Below the pieces are notes generated by a model. That model was given only the letters and a program-made list of their open reading frames with translations, was not told the origin of the DNA and ran no database searches. The translations under genes and the position numbers were made by a program. Source: an uncultured Prevotellaceae bacterium (lineage in GTDB: Bacteria > Bacteroidota > Bacteroidia > Bacteroidales > Bacteroidaceae). From it: a DNA stretch of 14,329 nucleotides. Of this stretch, positions 7,753 to 14,329 are shown in pieces; positions within the stretch are counted from its first letter, which is position 1; each line of letters begins with the position of its first letter. The stretch lies in NCBI GenBank assembly GCA_937900485.1, contig CALCEL010000004.1, positions 1 through 14,329 on the forward strand, in the 5' to 3' direction.

Positions 7753-7767
7753 AACAAGATAATTGAT

Positions 7768-9459
7768 ATGGAAAAGATTACAGGTGCAGAGGCAATGATG
7801 CGAGCGCTGGTGCATGAGGGTGTTGACGTCTTGTTCGGCTATCCCGGCGGTGCCATAATGCCAACTTATGATGCATTGTATGACTATACGGATAAGTTAC
7901 ATCATGTTTTTGTACGTCATGAGCAGGGCGCTGTGCATGCTGCTCAGGGATATGCCAGAGTAAGCGGTAAGGTGGGGTGTGTCATCGTCACTTCAGGACC
8001 GGGAGCGACTAACACCGTGACAGGTATAGCTGACGCTATGGCTGACTCCACTCCGCTCGTGGTTATTTGTGGACAGGTCGGAGTGTCTATGCTCGGAACG
8101 GATGCCTTTCAGGAGGTCGACGTGGTGGGCGTCACGTCGCCGGTCACAAAATGGAGTTACCAGATACGACGCGCGGAGGATGTGGCATGGGCTGTGAGCC
8201 GTGCTTTCTACATAGCGAGAAGTGGACGCCCGGGACCTGTGGTGCTCGACTTCGCTAAGAACGCACAGACGGGTTTGGTGGACTTCGAGCCGAAGACGGT
8301 GGACTTCATCCGTTCTTACGAGCCATATCCTCAGATTGACTGCGGCGATGTCAAGAAAGCGGCCGGCATGATCAATGACAGTGTCAAGCCTTTCGCACTG
8401 ATAGGACAGGGCGTGGAGCTCGGCAACGCAAGCAAGGAGGTTAAGGAGTTTCTGGAAAAAGCGCAGATTCCTTTTGGAACGACAATGCTCGGACTGTCAG
8501 CTCTCCCTACGGAACACCCGCTCAACATGGGTATGCTGGGAATGCACGGTAACCTCGGACCGAATGTGATGACGAACCAGTGCGACCTACTCATCGCCAT
8601 CGGTATGCGCTTCGACGACCGTGTGACAGGAAACCTCAACACCTACGCTAAGCAGGCTAAGATCATACATTTTGATATTGACGCGGCAGAGTTCAATAAG
8701 AATGTGACGGTAGACCTCGCTGTTCACGGAGACTGTAAGGATACTATCCCTGCCGTGACGGAATATCTGGACGACGCTAAGCGCGACAGCTGGATCGCTT
8801 CGTTTAAACCTTATGAGGAGAAAGAATATAATAAGGTGATAAAGAAGGCTGTGGAGCCTGCCGATGGACCTCTGCTCATGGGTGAGGTAGTGAGAAAGGT
8901 GAGCGAGCTGTCAAACAATGAGGCTGTACTCGTCACTGATGTCGGACAGAACCAGCTGTTCGGATGTAGATATTTTAAGTACACTAGGCCTCGCTCTGTG
9001 GTCACGTCAGGCGGTATCGGCACTATGGGATTCGGACTTCCGGCTGCAATCGGAGCAACGTTCGGCGCTCCAGAACGTACTGTGTGTGTGTTCTGCGGTG
9101 ACGGAGGTCTTCAGATGACCATGCAGGAGCTGGGAACGATAATGGAGGAGAACGCTCCAGTGAAGATTATCTTGCTCAATAATAATTTCCTCGGTAACGT
9201 GAGACAGTGGCAGGCCATGTTCTTCGACCACAGGTACTCGTTCACTAAGATGGTCAACCCTGACTACGAGTTGATAGCTAAGGCTTATAACATTCCTGCC
9301 AGAACGGTGATAGAGCGGAAAGACCTTGATGAGGCTATCCGTGACATGCTCGGCACGCCTGGACCATACCTGTTGCAGTGCGCCGTCATGGAGGAGGATA
9401 ATGTCTTACCGATGACTCCGCCGGGAGCAGACGTGGACAAAATGCTTCTTGAGATCTGA
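7768..9459 (+). CDS. ilvB: Acetolactate synthase, large catalytic subunit
   Basis: A thiamine diphosphate enzyme that condenses two pyruvates to acetolactate, or pyruvate with 2-ketobutyrate to acetohydroxybutyrate. From the ATG at 7768 it is 563 residues, normal for the catalytic subunit. Visible: the cofactor-activating Glu52 in VRHEQGAVHAAQGYAR; the TSGPGATN segment at about 75-82; and the ThDP/Mg2+ site GDGGLQM (Asp445) through LNNN (about 471-473), followed by RQWQ containing the Trp of the known inhibitor site. The frame is open back to a GTG at 7729, but MEKITGAEA is the usual family start and the extra 13 residues lie in the hairpin region. The stop overlaps the next ATG by one base (TGATG). 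Confidence 0.96.
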   Translation: MEKITGAEAMMRALVHEGVDVLFGYPGGAIMPTYDALYDYTDKLHHVFVRHEQGAVHAAQGYARVSGKVGCVIVTSGPGATNTVTGIADAMADSTPLVVICGQVGVSMLGTDAFQEVDVVGVTSPVTKWSYQIRRAEDVAWAVSRAFYIARSGRPGPVVLDFAKNAQTGLVDFEPKTVDFIRSYEPYPQIDCGDVKKAAGMINDSVKPFALIGQGVELGNASKEVKEFLEKAQIPFGTTMLGLSALPTEHPLNMGMLGMHGNLGPNVMTNQCDLLIAIGMRFDDRVTGNLNTYAKQAKIIHFDIDAAEFNKNVTVDLAVHGDCKDTIPAVTEYLDDAKRDSWIASFKPYEEKEYNKVIKKAVEPADGPLLMGEVVRKVSELSNNEAVLVTDVGQNQLFGCRYFKYTRPRSVVTSGGIGTMGFGLPAAIGATFGAPERTVCVFCGDGGLQMTMQELGTIMEENAPVKIILLNNNFLGNVRQWQAMFFDHRYSFTKMVNPDYELIAKAYNIPARTVIERKDLDEAIRDMLGTPGPYLLQCAVMEEDNVLPMTPPGADVDKMLLEI

Positions 9460-10136
9460 TGGCAAAGAAAACATTTGGCGGACAATGCGGTGAGTGTAGC
9501 TCATGTGGCAGGTGCGATAGGGCGCTGCACAGAAGCGCGCCGCAGAAAAGTGAACAAATCAAAGAAACAAAGAAAGCAATGGAACAGGAAAATACCACAA
9601 GACTCTTCACGTTTATCATATACTCGGAGAATGTGCCGGGTCTGTTGTCACAGATAACAGCGGCGTTTACACGCAGACAGGTGAACATAGAGTCTCTCAA
9701 TGTATGTGCCTCCAGCACCCCGGGTGCTCATAAATATACGATAACATGTTTCTGTGATGAGCCGATGGCTAAAATGTTGGTGACGCAGATAGAGAAGCGT
9801 ATCGATGTGTTGCAGGCTCATTATTTCTCTGATGATGACATCTTCATCAATGAGACGTGTCTGCTGAAGGTAAGCACGCCGATTATGCTGGAGAAAAAGG
9901 AAGTAAGCAAAGTCATTCGTTTCCACGGCGCTCATGTGGTGGAGGTGAACCCTACATATGCGATAGTTGAGAAGACCGGCATCACCGACGATATCCTGCA
10001 CCTCTACGAGTCGCTGTCACGACTCGACTGTGTGCTACAGTTCGTACGCTCAGGACGTATAGCAATCACTAAGTCGTTTACGGAACATCTGGACGAATAT
10101 CTCGCGGAAAGAGAAAAAAGACGTTATGAGAAATGA
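9459..10136 (+). CDS. ilvN: Acetolactate synthase, small regulatory subunit with possible Cys-rich extension
   Basis: Regulatory partner of IlvB, expected to stimulate activity and bind Val as feedback inhibitor. The family core begins at residue 41 (ATG 9579, MEQENTTRLFTF), giving about 185 residues: an N-terminal ACT domain (residues 48-120, VPGLLSQITAAFTRR, VNIESLNV), then the C-terminal domain ending in LQFVRSGR and a basic tail. The frame is open to an ATG at 9459 that overlaps the ilvB stop, adding 40 residues with four cysteines at 10, 13, 16 and 19 (CGECSSCGRC). I report the longer frame so that this extension is recorded. The AT-rich stretch just before 9579 looks like a normal Bacteroidota start context, so 9579 may well be the real start. 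Confidence 0.93.
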   Translation: MAKKTFGGQCGECSSCGRCDRALHRSAPQKSEQIKETKKAMEQENTTRLFTFIIYSENVPGLLSQITAAFTRRQVNIESLNVCASSTPGAHKYTITCFCDEPMAKMLVTQIEKRIDVLQAHYFSDDDIFINETCLLKVSTPIMLEKKEVSKVIRFHGAHVVEVNPTYAIVEKTGITDDILHLYESLSRLDCVLQFVRSGRIAITKSFTEHLDEYLAEREKRRYEK

Positions 10137-10216
10137 TACTCGTCACGAAAGGTGAATAAAAACAAGGTATATGGTGTTAATTTAGTCGTGATGCGTCGTA
10201 TTTACTTTTTTTTTAT

Positions 10217-10224
10217 TACCTTTG
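10217..10224 (+). promoter_or_regulatory. -7 element of a separate ilvC promoter
   Basis: TACCTTTG matches TAnnTTTG and lies in the 139-base gap after ilvN, preceded by a T-rich run. Transcription would begin near 10231, giving an untranslated leader of about 45 bases, too short for another attenuator. No clear -33 TTTG is present at the right spacing. If real, it would let ilvC be expressed independently of the attenuator before ilvD. Confidence 0.5.
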
Positions 10225-10275
10225 TGACCGATTTCAATAGAATATTATTAGTTTACAAAATAAAAAGAAAAGAAA

Positions 10276-11319
10276 ATGGCAAAAATGAATTTTGGTGGCG
10301 TTATCGAAGAGGTAATGACACGTGAGGAGTTCCCGCTCGATAAAGCTCGTGAGATACTCAAGGATGAGACTATCGCAGTTATTGGCTATGGTGTACAGGG
10401 ACCTGGTCAGGCTTGTAACCTTCGTGACAACGGATTCAACGTTATCGTGGGCCAGCGTCAGGGTAAGACTTTCGAGAAGGCTATCGCTGATGGATGGAAG
10501 CCAGGTGAGACTCTCTTCTCTATCGAGGAGGCTGCTCAGAAAGGTACTATCATCATGTGTCTTCTCTCTGATGCGGCTGTGATGTCTGTATGGCCAACAC
10601 TCAAGCAGTATCTGACTCCAGGTAAGGCTCTCTATTTCTCTCATGGTTTCGCTATCACTTGGAACGACCGCACTGGCTGCGTGCCACAGAAGGATATTGA
10701 CGTCATCATGGTAGCTCCTAAGGGCTCTGGTACTTCTCTCCGTACTATGTTCCTCGAGGGACGTGGCTTGAACTCTTCTTATGCTGTATACCAGGACGCT
10801 ACAGGCAAGGCCCTTGACCGTACCCTCGCTCTCGGTATCGGTATTGGTTCTGGATACCTCTTCGAGACTACATTCCAACGTGAGGCAACTTCAGACCTTA
10901 CAGGTGAGAGAGGCTCACTTATGGGCGCTATCCAGGGTCTTCTCCTCGCTCAGTATGAGGTGCTCCGCGAGAATGGACACACTCCATCTGAGGCGTTCAA
11001 CGAGACAGTGGAGGAGCTGACTCAGTCTCTTATGCCATTGTTCGCACAGAAGGGTATGGACTGGATGTACGCTAACTGCTCTACAACAGCTCAGCGTGGT
11101 GCTCTTGATTGGATGGGTCCTTTCCACGACGCTATCAAGCCTGTTGTCGAGAAACTCTACAACTCTGTCAAGAGTGGTAACGAGGCTCAGATATCTATCG
11201 ACGCTAACTCTAAGCCTGACTATCGCGTCGGACTTGAGAAGGAGCTAGCTGCTCTTCATGACTCTGAGATGTGGCGCACTGCTGAGGTGGTTCGTCAGCT
11301 CCGTCCAGAGAACAACTGA
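10276..11319 (+). CDS. ilvC: Ketol-acid reductoisomerase, class I
   Basis: Converts acetolactate and acetohydroxybutyrate to the 2,3-dihydroxy acids, using NAD(P)H and Mg2+. At 347 residues it is the short class I form, not the roughly 490-residue class II form of enterobacteria. The N-terminal Rossmann domain has GYGVQGPG at 37-44 followed by VGQRQGKT, the usual cofactor-phosphate recognition loop. The C-terminal domain has SDLTGERGSLMGAIQG at 206-221 with the metal-binding Asp207 and Glu211. His123 lies in SHGF. Codon use is visibly more biased than in the upstream ilv genes (many TCT, CGT, GCT, CTC), fitting high expression and its own promoter. A strong terminator follows. Confidence 0.97.
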   Translation: MAKMNFGGVIEEVMTREEFPLDKAREILKDETIAVIGYGVQGPGQACNLRDNGFNVIVGQRQGKTFEKAIADGWKPGETLFSIEEAAQKGTIIMCLLSDAAVMSVWPTLKQYLTPGKALYFSHGFAITWNDRTGCVPQKDIDVIMVAPKGSGTSLRTMFLEGRGLNSSYAVYQDATGKALDRTLALGIGIGSGYLFETTFQREATSDLTGERGSLMGAIQGLLLAQYEVLRENGHTPSEAFNETVEELTQSLMPLFAQKGMDWMYANCSTTAQRGALDWMGPFHDAIKPVVEKLYNSVKSGNEAQISIDANSKPDYRVGLEKELAALHDSEMWRTAEVVRQLRPENN

Positions 11320-11342
11320 TTTGTGCAATAGTCACATATATG

Positions 11343-11376
11343 AAAAAGCCGGGTCTTACAAGGACTCGGCTTTTTT
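11343..11376. terminator. Bidirectional terminator after ilvC
   Basis: AAAAAGCCG (11343-11351) pairs with CGGCTTTTT (11367-11375). The stem continues inward for six more pairs (two of them G-U) to an ACA loop, making 15 bp. It is followed by T on the plus strand and, because the stem starts with five As, by T on the minus strand as well. It ends the ilv operon 23 bases after the ilvC stop and can also stop transcripts from the permease gene on the other strand. Confidence 0.9.
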
Positions 11377-11771
11377 GTTCTCTATCCTGCGCTTATGCCC
11401 TTTTCCCCCGACCATGTTTACAGAAATGTCTGTAACGTAACCATCCCTAATGAGATGTGTTTTGTGGTCGCAGAGTTCTTCGTAACTCCGTGGACACAAA
11501 ATTTTCACGTCAATGTTCAGTCTGAACGAAAGCAATAGATACATGGTCTTTGATAACGCCGTTGACAACTGTCACATCTGATGGAGTGTCCCCATTAACA
11601 ATGGTAGGTGAGTCGGTCCCGGGTGATGAGCCAAAATCGAGATAGGGGGTGCCTGCAGTGACTTTCGTTGTGCTGGAGTCTTCCCGTAATGGTTCATGTA
11701 TGCAAGATTGATGACGGTCGTGCAACAAAAGAGTATACATGGAATGGTGTTGATGAGATTTGCCTCGTCAA
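11377..11771. other. 395-base interval without a recognisable gene
   Basis: Several short overlapping open frames exist on the minus strand (for example 11510-11740), but none carries a family signature, a plausible start context or a consistent length. Parts read like protein when translated on the minus strand, so degraded coding DNA is possible, but I cannot name a source. I see no promoter, RNA gene or repeat here. Confidence 0.4.
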
Positions 11772-13352
11772 CTAAAAAGGAAAGAGCAACGGCAGCACAA
11801 GGATCATCACGATGCCCATGATAATCTGCAGCGGCAAACCTACGCGTACATAATCCATGAACGTGTAACGTCCCGCTTTCATGACCAAGGCGTTGGGTGG
11901 GGTGCTGAAAGGAGATGCGAAACACATGCTTGCGCTGACAGCGACGGCAAAGAGCAACGGCACGGGACTGACGTGTGCCGACTGTGCCGACGCCATGGCA
12001 ATGGGTGCCATTAGGACTGCCGTGGCGGTGTTGGATATGAAGATGGTGAGAAAGGACGTGGTGAAGTAGATGCCTGCCAACAATGCGAGCGGTCCCCAGT
12101 TGCCGAGACTCTGAGCAAGTGTATGAGCCATATAGGCTGATGCTCCAGTTTTTTCGAGGGCTACAGACATAGGCATCATGGCTGCGATAAGTATAACGGT
12201 TTCCCAGTTTATGGTCTTGTAGGCTGCTTCCACACTACGGAAACATCCTGTGAGAATCATAAGGATGGATGACGCGAGTACTGCCGTGACTGGGGCTACT
12301 GGGATACTTTCGAAAACCATCATGCAAATCATGGCGACCATGATGAGCGCCGCCAATGGTGCCTTGTAGTCGAGAGTGACTCGTGCGCCCTCCTCCAAAG
12401 GCTGACCAAGCACAATCCAATAGTCCTCGTCGTTGGAAAGACGTCCTATGTTAGTCCATGTGCCCTGAACGAGTAGCACATCACCCTCATGCATCTTGAT
12501 GTCCGCCAGGTTCTCACGTAGATATTCACTGCCGCGGCGCACGCCAAGCACGTTGATGCTGTACTTGGAGCGGAATCCTGCTTCCTGAAGCTTGCGTCCA
12601 ACGAACTTGGACTGACGAAGCAGCAAGAGCTCCGCCATGCCAATGTCGTAGAAGTCGAGACCGTTGTTCTCTGACGACAGCACCAGTCCGCCTTCCGCCG
12701 CAAAGCGGGCAGCCTGTTCCTTCGTTCCCGAGAGGTAGATAATGTCGTCTTCCTGCAATATCACGTCGGGGGTCGCCACGGTCTGCGATATGTCACGAAA
12801 CTTATTGCCCACACCAGTGAACATAGGAATGTGACTTCGCTCGCGGCGCACTTCAAGGACGGTGAGTCCATAACGCATACGTATGTCTAGCTCAGCTATG
12901 GTTCGGTCTATCACCGGTGAGCTTTTGGCCACGATGCCACGGCACACGCTTTCGGCAATGCCATACTCGCGCACAAGCTGGTTGAGTGATTTGCCGTGCT
13001 GCTTTCTTTCATTGTTACCAGCGTCCTTGTCCTTCAACAGCCATCGGGTAAGCGGTAATAACACGATGATACCCACGGCAAGACAGATGAGGCCGACGGG
13101 CAGAAACGAGAAGAAGCCAAGTGCGGGGAAGTCCGCCTCGCGTAATGTCTCGTCAATGACAAGGTTGGGCGGAGTGCTTATGAGAGTCATGATGCCCAAC
13201 GAACTGGCAAAGGCCAGCGGCATGAGCAGCCGGCGGGCACTTACGTCGGCCGCATTTGCCATCGACACGACAATCGGCAACATCAGTGCGACAGTACCCG
13301 TGTTGGAAATGAATGCTCCTGTGAATCCCGTGACAAGCATCATCCTGTTCAA
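11772..13352 (-). CDS. SLC13/DASS-type permease with two TrkA_C domains, 5'-truncated (probable pseudogene)
   Basis: A 526-residue remnant of a sodium-coupled anion (dicarboxylate or sulfate type) transporter. Both SNT signature motifs are present (residues 16-18 and 440-442). Between the two membrane halves lie two cytosolic TrkA_C/RCK_C domains, about 140-222 and 236-315, and the C-terminus is complete. Relatives of this architecture are near 600 residues, with the first SNT at about 110-120, so roughly 100 residues, including the first transmembrane helices, are missing. There is no normal start: the frame opens just after an in-frame TAA at 13362-13364, with only TTG at 13350-13352 or ATG at 13341-13343. 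Residues encoded right after the TAA (ILLLNRMM) still look like permease, so the break is near 13361. The substrate is unknown and the truncated product is unlikely to work. Confidence 0.8.
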   Translation of the reverse strand: MNRMMLVTGFTGAFISNTGTVALMLPIVVSMANAADVSARRLLMPLAFASSLGIMTLISTPPNLVIDETLREADFPALGFFSFLPVGLICLAVGIIVLLPLTRWLLKDKDAGNNERKQHGKSLNQLVREYGIAESVCRGIVAKSSPVIDRTIAELDIRMRYGLTVLEVRRERSHIPMFTGVGNKFRDISQTVATPDVILQEDDIIYLSGTKEQAARFAAEGGLVLSSENNGLDFYDIGMAELLLLRQSKFVGRKLQEAGFRSKYSINVLGVRRGSEYLRENLADIKMHEGDVLLVQGTWTNIGRLSNDEDYWIVLGQPLEEGARVTLDYKAPLAALIMVAMICMMVFESIPVAPVTAVLASSILMILTGCFRSVEAAYKTINWETVILIAAMMPMSVALEKTGASAYMAHTLAQSLGNWGPLALLAGIYFTTSFLTIFISNTATAVLMAPIAMASAQSAHVSPVPLLFAVAVSASMCFASPFSTPPNALVMKAGRYTFMDYVRVGLPLQIIMGIVMILVLPLLFPF

Positions 13353-13375
13353 TAATAATATTTATGTATGTGTCA

Positions 13376-13783
13376 CTAACAAAGAAACCGTCTCAACGCT
13401 ATCACATAACGGATGAGTGGAGACGAAGCCGTTGCCAGATACGACAGGTGATATCGGCGCAACAGCAGGAAATGGTGTTTATGTGGGTTAAATGACTCGC
13501 TTTTAGCCCATCTTCCCTGCGGGTTTGACGCTCTGCCACCATGTGTCGGCAGCACACGATGTGAACGTGAGGAAGATATGCTGTGTGACATGGGGACGGA
13601 CTCTGATATGGTTCCTACAAGGGACTGAGAATGGTCAATCACTTGTTTTTGCCATCCATCCTTTCGCTTTGTCAGTTTCTCATATTTCAGTCCAGCCTTG
13701 TCGCGACAATACTGCTCTTTGGCTTCAGTTTCAGAGCCAAAGAAGCAAAACGTCATCGTCAAGATGAACAATATGCGTATCAT
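13376..13783 (-). CDS. Doubtful ORF with signal-peptide-like N-terminus
   Basis: The frame runs from an ATG at 13783 (or a GTG at 13795) to a TAG at 13376. The first 20 residues (MIRILFILTMTFCFFGSETE) look like a signal peptide with a possible cleavage after TEA, and the next 40 are polar and plausible. The last 75 or so residues have an erratic composition that looks like non-coding DNA read through. A TATTTTTG -7 match sits about 100 bases upstream on the same strand. It could be the start of a small exported protein joined to unrelated DNA, or chance. I recognise no family. Confidence 0.25.
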   Translation of the reverse strand: MIRILFILTMTFCFFGSETEAKEQYCRDKAGLKYEKLTKRKDGWQKQVIDHSQSLVGTISESVPMSHSISSSRSHRVLPTHGGRASNPQGRWAKSESFNPHKHHFLLLRRYHLSYLATASSPLIRYVIALRRFLC

Positions 13784-13882
13784 AAACCTGGTCACTTTGT
13801 TATTATTCTATTAATGGCTGTGTTGTGAATATCTCCGGCTTTCCTAAGAATGCTCTGGATTATCTTTACCTTGATTCTTCAA

Positions 13883-13890
13883 CAAAAATA
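13883..13890 (-). promoter_or_regulatory. Possible minus-strand -7 element
   Basis: The plus-strand CAAAAATA reads TATTTTTG on the minus strand, a match to TAnnTTTG. No clear -33 element is visible at the expected distance. It would drive transcription toward the doubtful ORF ending at 13376 and the truncated permease. AT-rich surroundings make a chance match fairly likely. Confidence 0.3.
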
Positions 13891-14173
13891 CGTAAAACTT
13901 ACGAAAGGCACATCACCATATTATGCCTCACTCTTCAATTATAATAACTCTACATTAAACGTGAAATGAGGTAGGTTATGTTGATATGCAGACTCGACGG
14001 CACAATTATGTACTGAGGTTTCCCTTGTGTTCTGCGCTCTGTCTCAAATAATGATGTGCAGGTTTAAGAAAAAATGAAGTCCGCTAAGCATAAATCGCAC
14101 CTTCTGTATGTCGGTAGAAAAGCTAACCGGATTTCCTATCTGTACCTCCAATTTTTAATGTCCGAAACTCCTC

Positions 14174-14203
14174 TTTTTCCGTTGACACGAAGCAACGGAA
14201 AAA
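14174..14203. repeat. Perfect 11-bp inverted repeat
   Basis: TTTTTCCGTTG (14174-14184) and CAACGGAAAAA (14193-14203) are exact inverted copies around an 8-base spacer. On the plus strand it is followed after three bases by a T-rich tail (cttttctgtttttt), so a plus-strand terminator is possible. No upstream plus-strand gene is evident, so an operator-like site or element end is the alternative. Confidence 0.6.
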
Positions 14204-14242
14204 TGCTTTTCTGTTTTTTCTCATGTCTTATTCGGAGTCTGA

Positions 14243-14329
14243 AAATCTTAGGTTAGGACGTTGAAAAGTTCAGATTAGGATTTTTAAATTCTCAGACCTG
14301 CGTATAGACTACAACCTAACCTGAGAATT
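14243..14329. repeat. Clustered copies of an AATTCTCAGGTTAGG-like motif
   Basis: Related copies are at 14243-14257 (AAATCTTAGGTTAGG, plus), 14266-14279 (AAGTTCAGATTAGG, plus), 14287-14295 (AATTCTCAG, half copy, plus) and 14315-14329 (minus; reads AATTCTCAGGTTAGG). The outer pair forms an inverted repeat with 13 of 15 matches. The half copy and the last copy form a perfect 9-bp inverted repeat. Starts of the plus copies are about 22 bases apart. The pattern runs into the window edge, so its full extent is unknown. Confidence 0.5.

Larger units (their letters stand above)
13796..14329. other. Apparently non-coding right end
   Basis: About 530 bases with no convincing gene on either strand. The only open frame of any size (14074-14256, plus) has no recognisable features. 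The interval holds the inverted repeat at 14174-14203 and the repeated motif at 14243-14329. Together with 13362-13795 it may be an acquired or rearranged segment lying next to the truncated permease. Confidence 0.5.

Noticed and set aside
7729..7767. GTG start extending ilvB by 13 residues
   Set aside because: The extra residues do not resemble the family N-terminus, and the GTG lies within the intercistronic hairpin; ATG at 7768 gives the usual start.
10141..10193. CGTCACGA and TCGTGATG inverted repeat between ilvN and ilvC
   Set aside because: Eight base pairs enclosing a 37-base loop, not directly followed by a T-run; too weak to call a terminator or regulatory structure.
10234..10878. 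214-residue minus-strand open frame opposite ilvC
   Set aside because: It is antisense to a well-conserved gene and its length follows from ilvC codon bias; no motifs or start context of its own.
13389..13425. CGTCTC and GAGACG inverted pair near the permease break
   Set aside because: Six bases with a 25-base spacer is within chance, and there is no second boundary to define an element.
14074..14256. 60-residue plus-strand open frame near the right end
   Set aside because: It has no recognisable features, runs through the inverted repeat and has no promoter or family signal.
1..14329. CRISPR arrays, tRNA or rRNA genes, known metabolite riboswitches
   Set aside because: No regular repeat-spacer pattern, cloverleaf sequence, rRNA sequence or familiar riboswitch core was seen on either strand by eye.

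Overview
The window looks like a chromosome segment of a Bacteroidota bacterium, most likely a Prevotella-type member of the Bacteroidales. Three things point there: promoters of the form TTTG-N19-TAnnTTTG, AT-rich sequence instead of Shine-Dalgarno sites in front of start codons, and ilvD/ilvB/ilvN/ilvC products that resemble Bacteroides and Prevotella proteins, including a short class I ketol-acid reductoisomerase. The family calls rest on protein motifs read by eye; no database was searched.

Layout. (1) 1-1908, plus strand: a consensus promoter, a 481-residue alpha/beta-hydrolase lipoprotein and a 76-residue putative lipoprotein one base downstream, ending at a 19-bp terminator hairpin (1924-1966). 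(2) 1944-5389, minus strand: a compact set running flippase, then family 2 glycosyltransferase, then EamA/DMT transporter. It converges on region 1, and the last codons of the transporter lie inside the shared terminator. (3) 5637-11376, plus strand: the isoleucine/valine operon ilvD-ilvB-ilvN-ilvC. (4) 11377-11771: no recognisable gene. (5) 11772-13361, minus strand: an SLC13/DASS permease with two TrkA_C domains that has lost roughly its first 100 residues. (6) 13362-14329: a doubtful minus-strand ORF with a signal-peptide-like N-terminus, then apparently non-coding DNA with inverted and direct repeats running into the window edge.

The best signal is in front of ilvD. A 31-codon ORF (5683-5778) encodes a leader peptide in which 10 of 13 consecutive residues are Ile, Leu or Val. 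It is followed by a hairpin with a T7 tail (5805-5835), whose left arm can instead pair with the distal half of the leader ORF (5749-5761 with 5806-5818). A short protector hairpin (5733-5753) overlaps the last Val codons. These are all the parts of a ribosome-mediated transcription attenuator sensing branched-chain aminoacyl-tRNA.

How the genes work together: IlvB and IlvN form acetolactate synthase, IlvC reduces and isomerises the product, and IlvD dehydrates it to the 2-keto acids that lead to Ile, Val and Leu. ilvC appears to have its own promoter in addition. The flippase and glycosyltransferase fit export and assembly of a surface glycan. Secondary points of interest are a CX2CX2CX2C N-terminal extension on the IlvN frame, an intercistronic hairpin between ilvD and ilvB, the truncated permease and the repeats at the right end.
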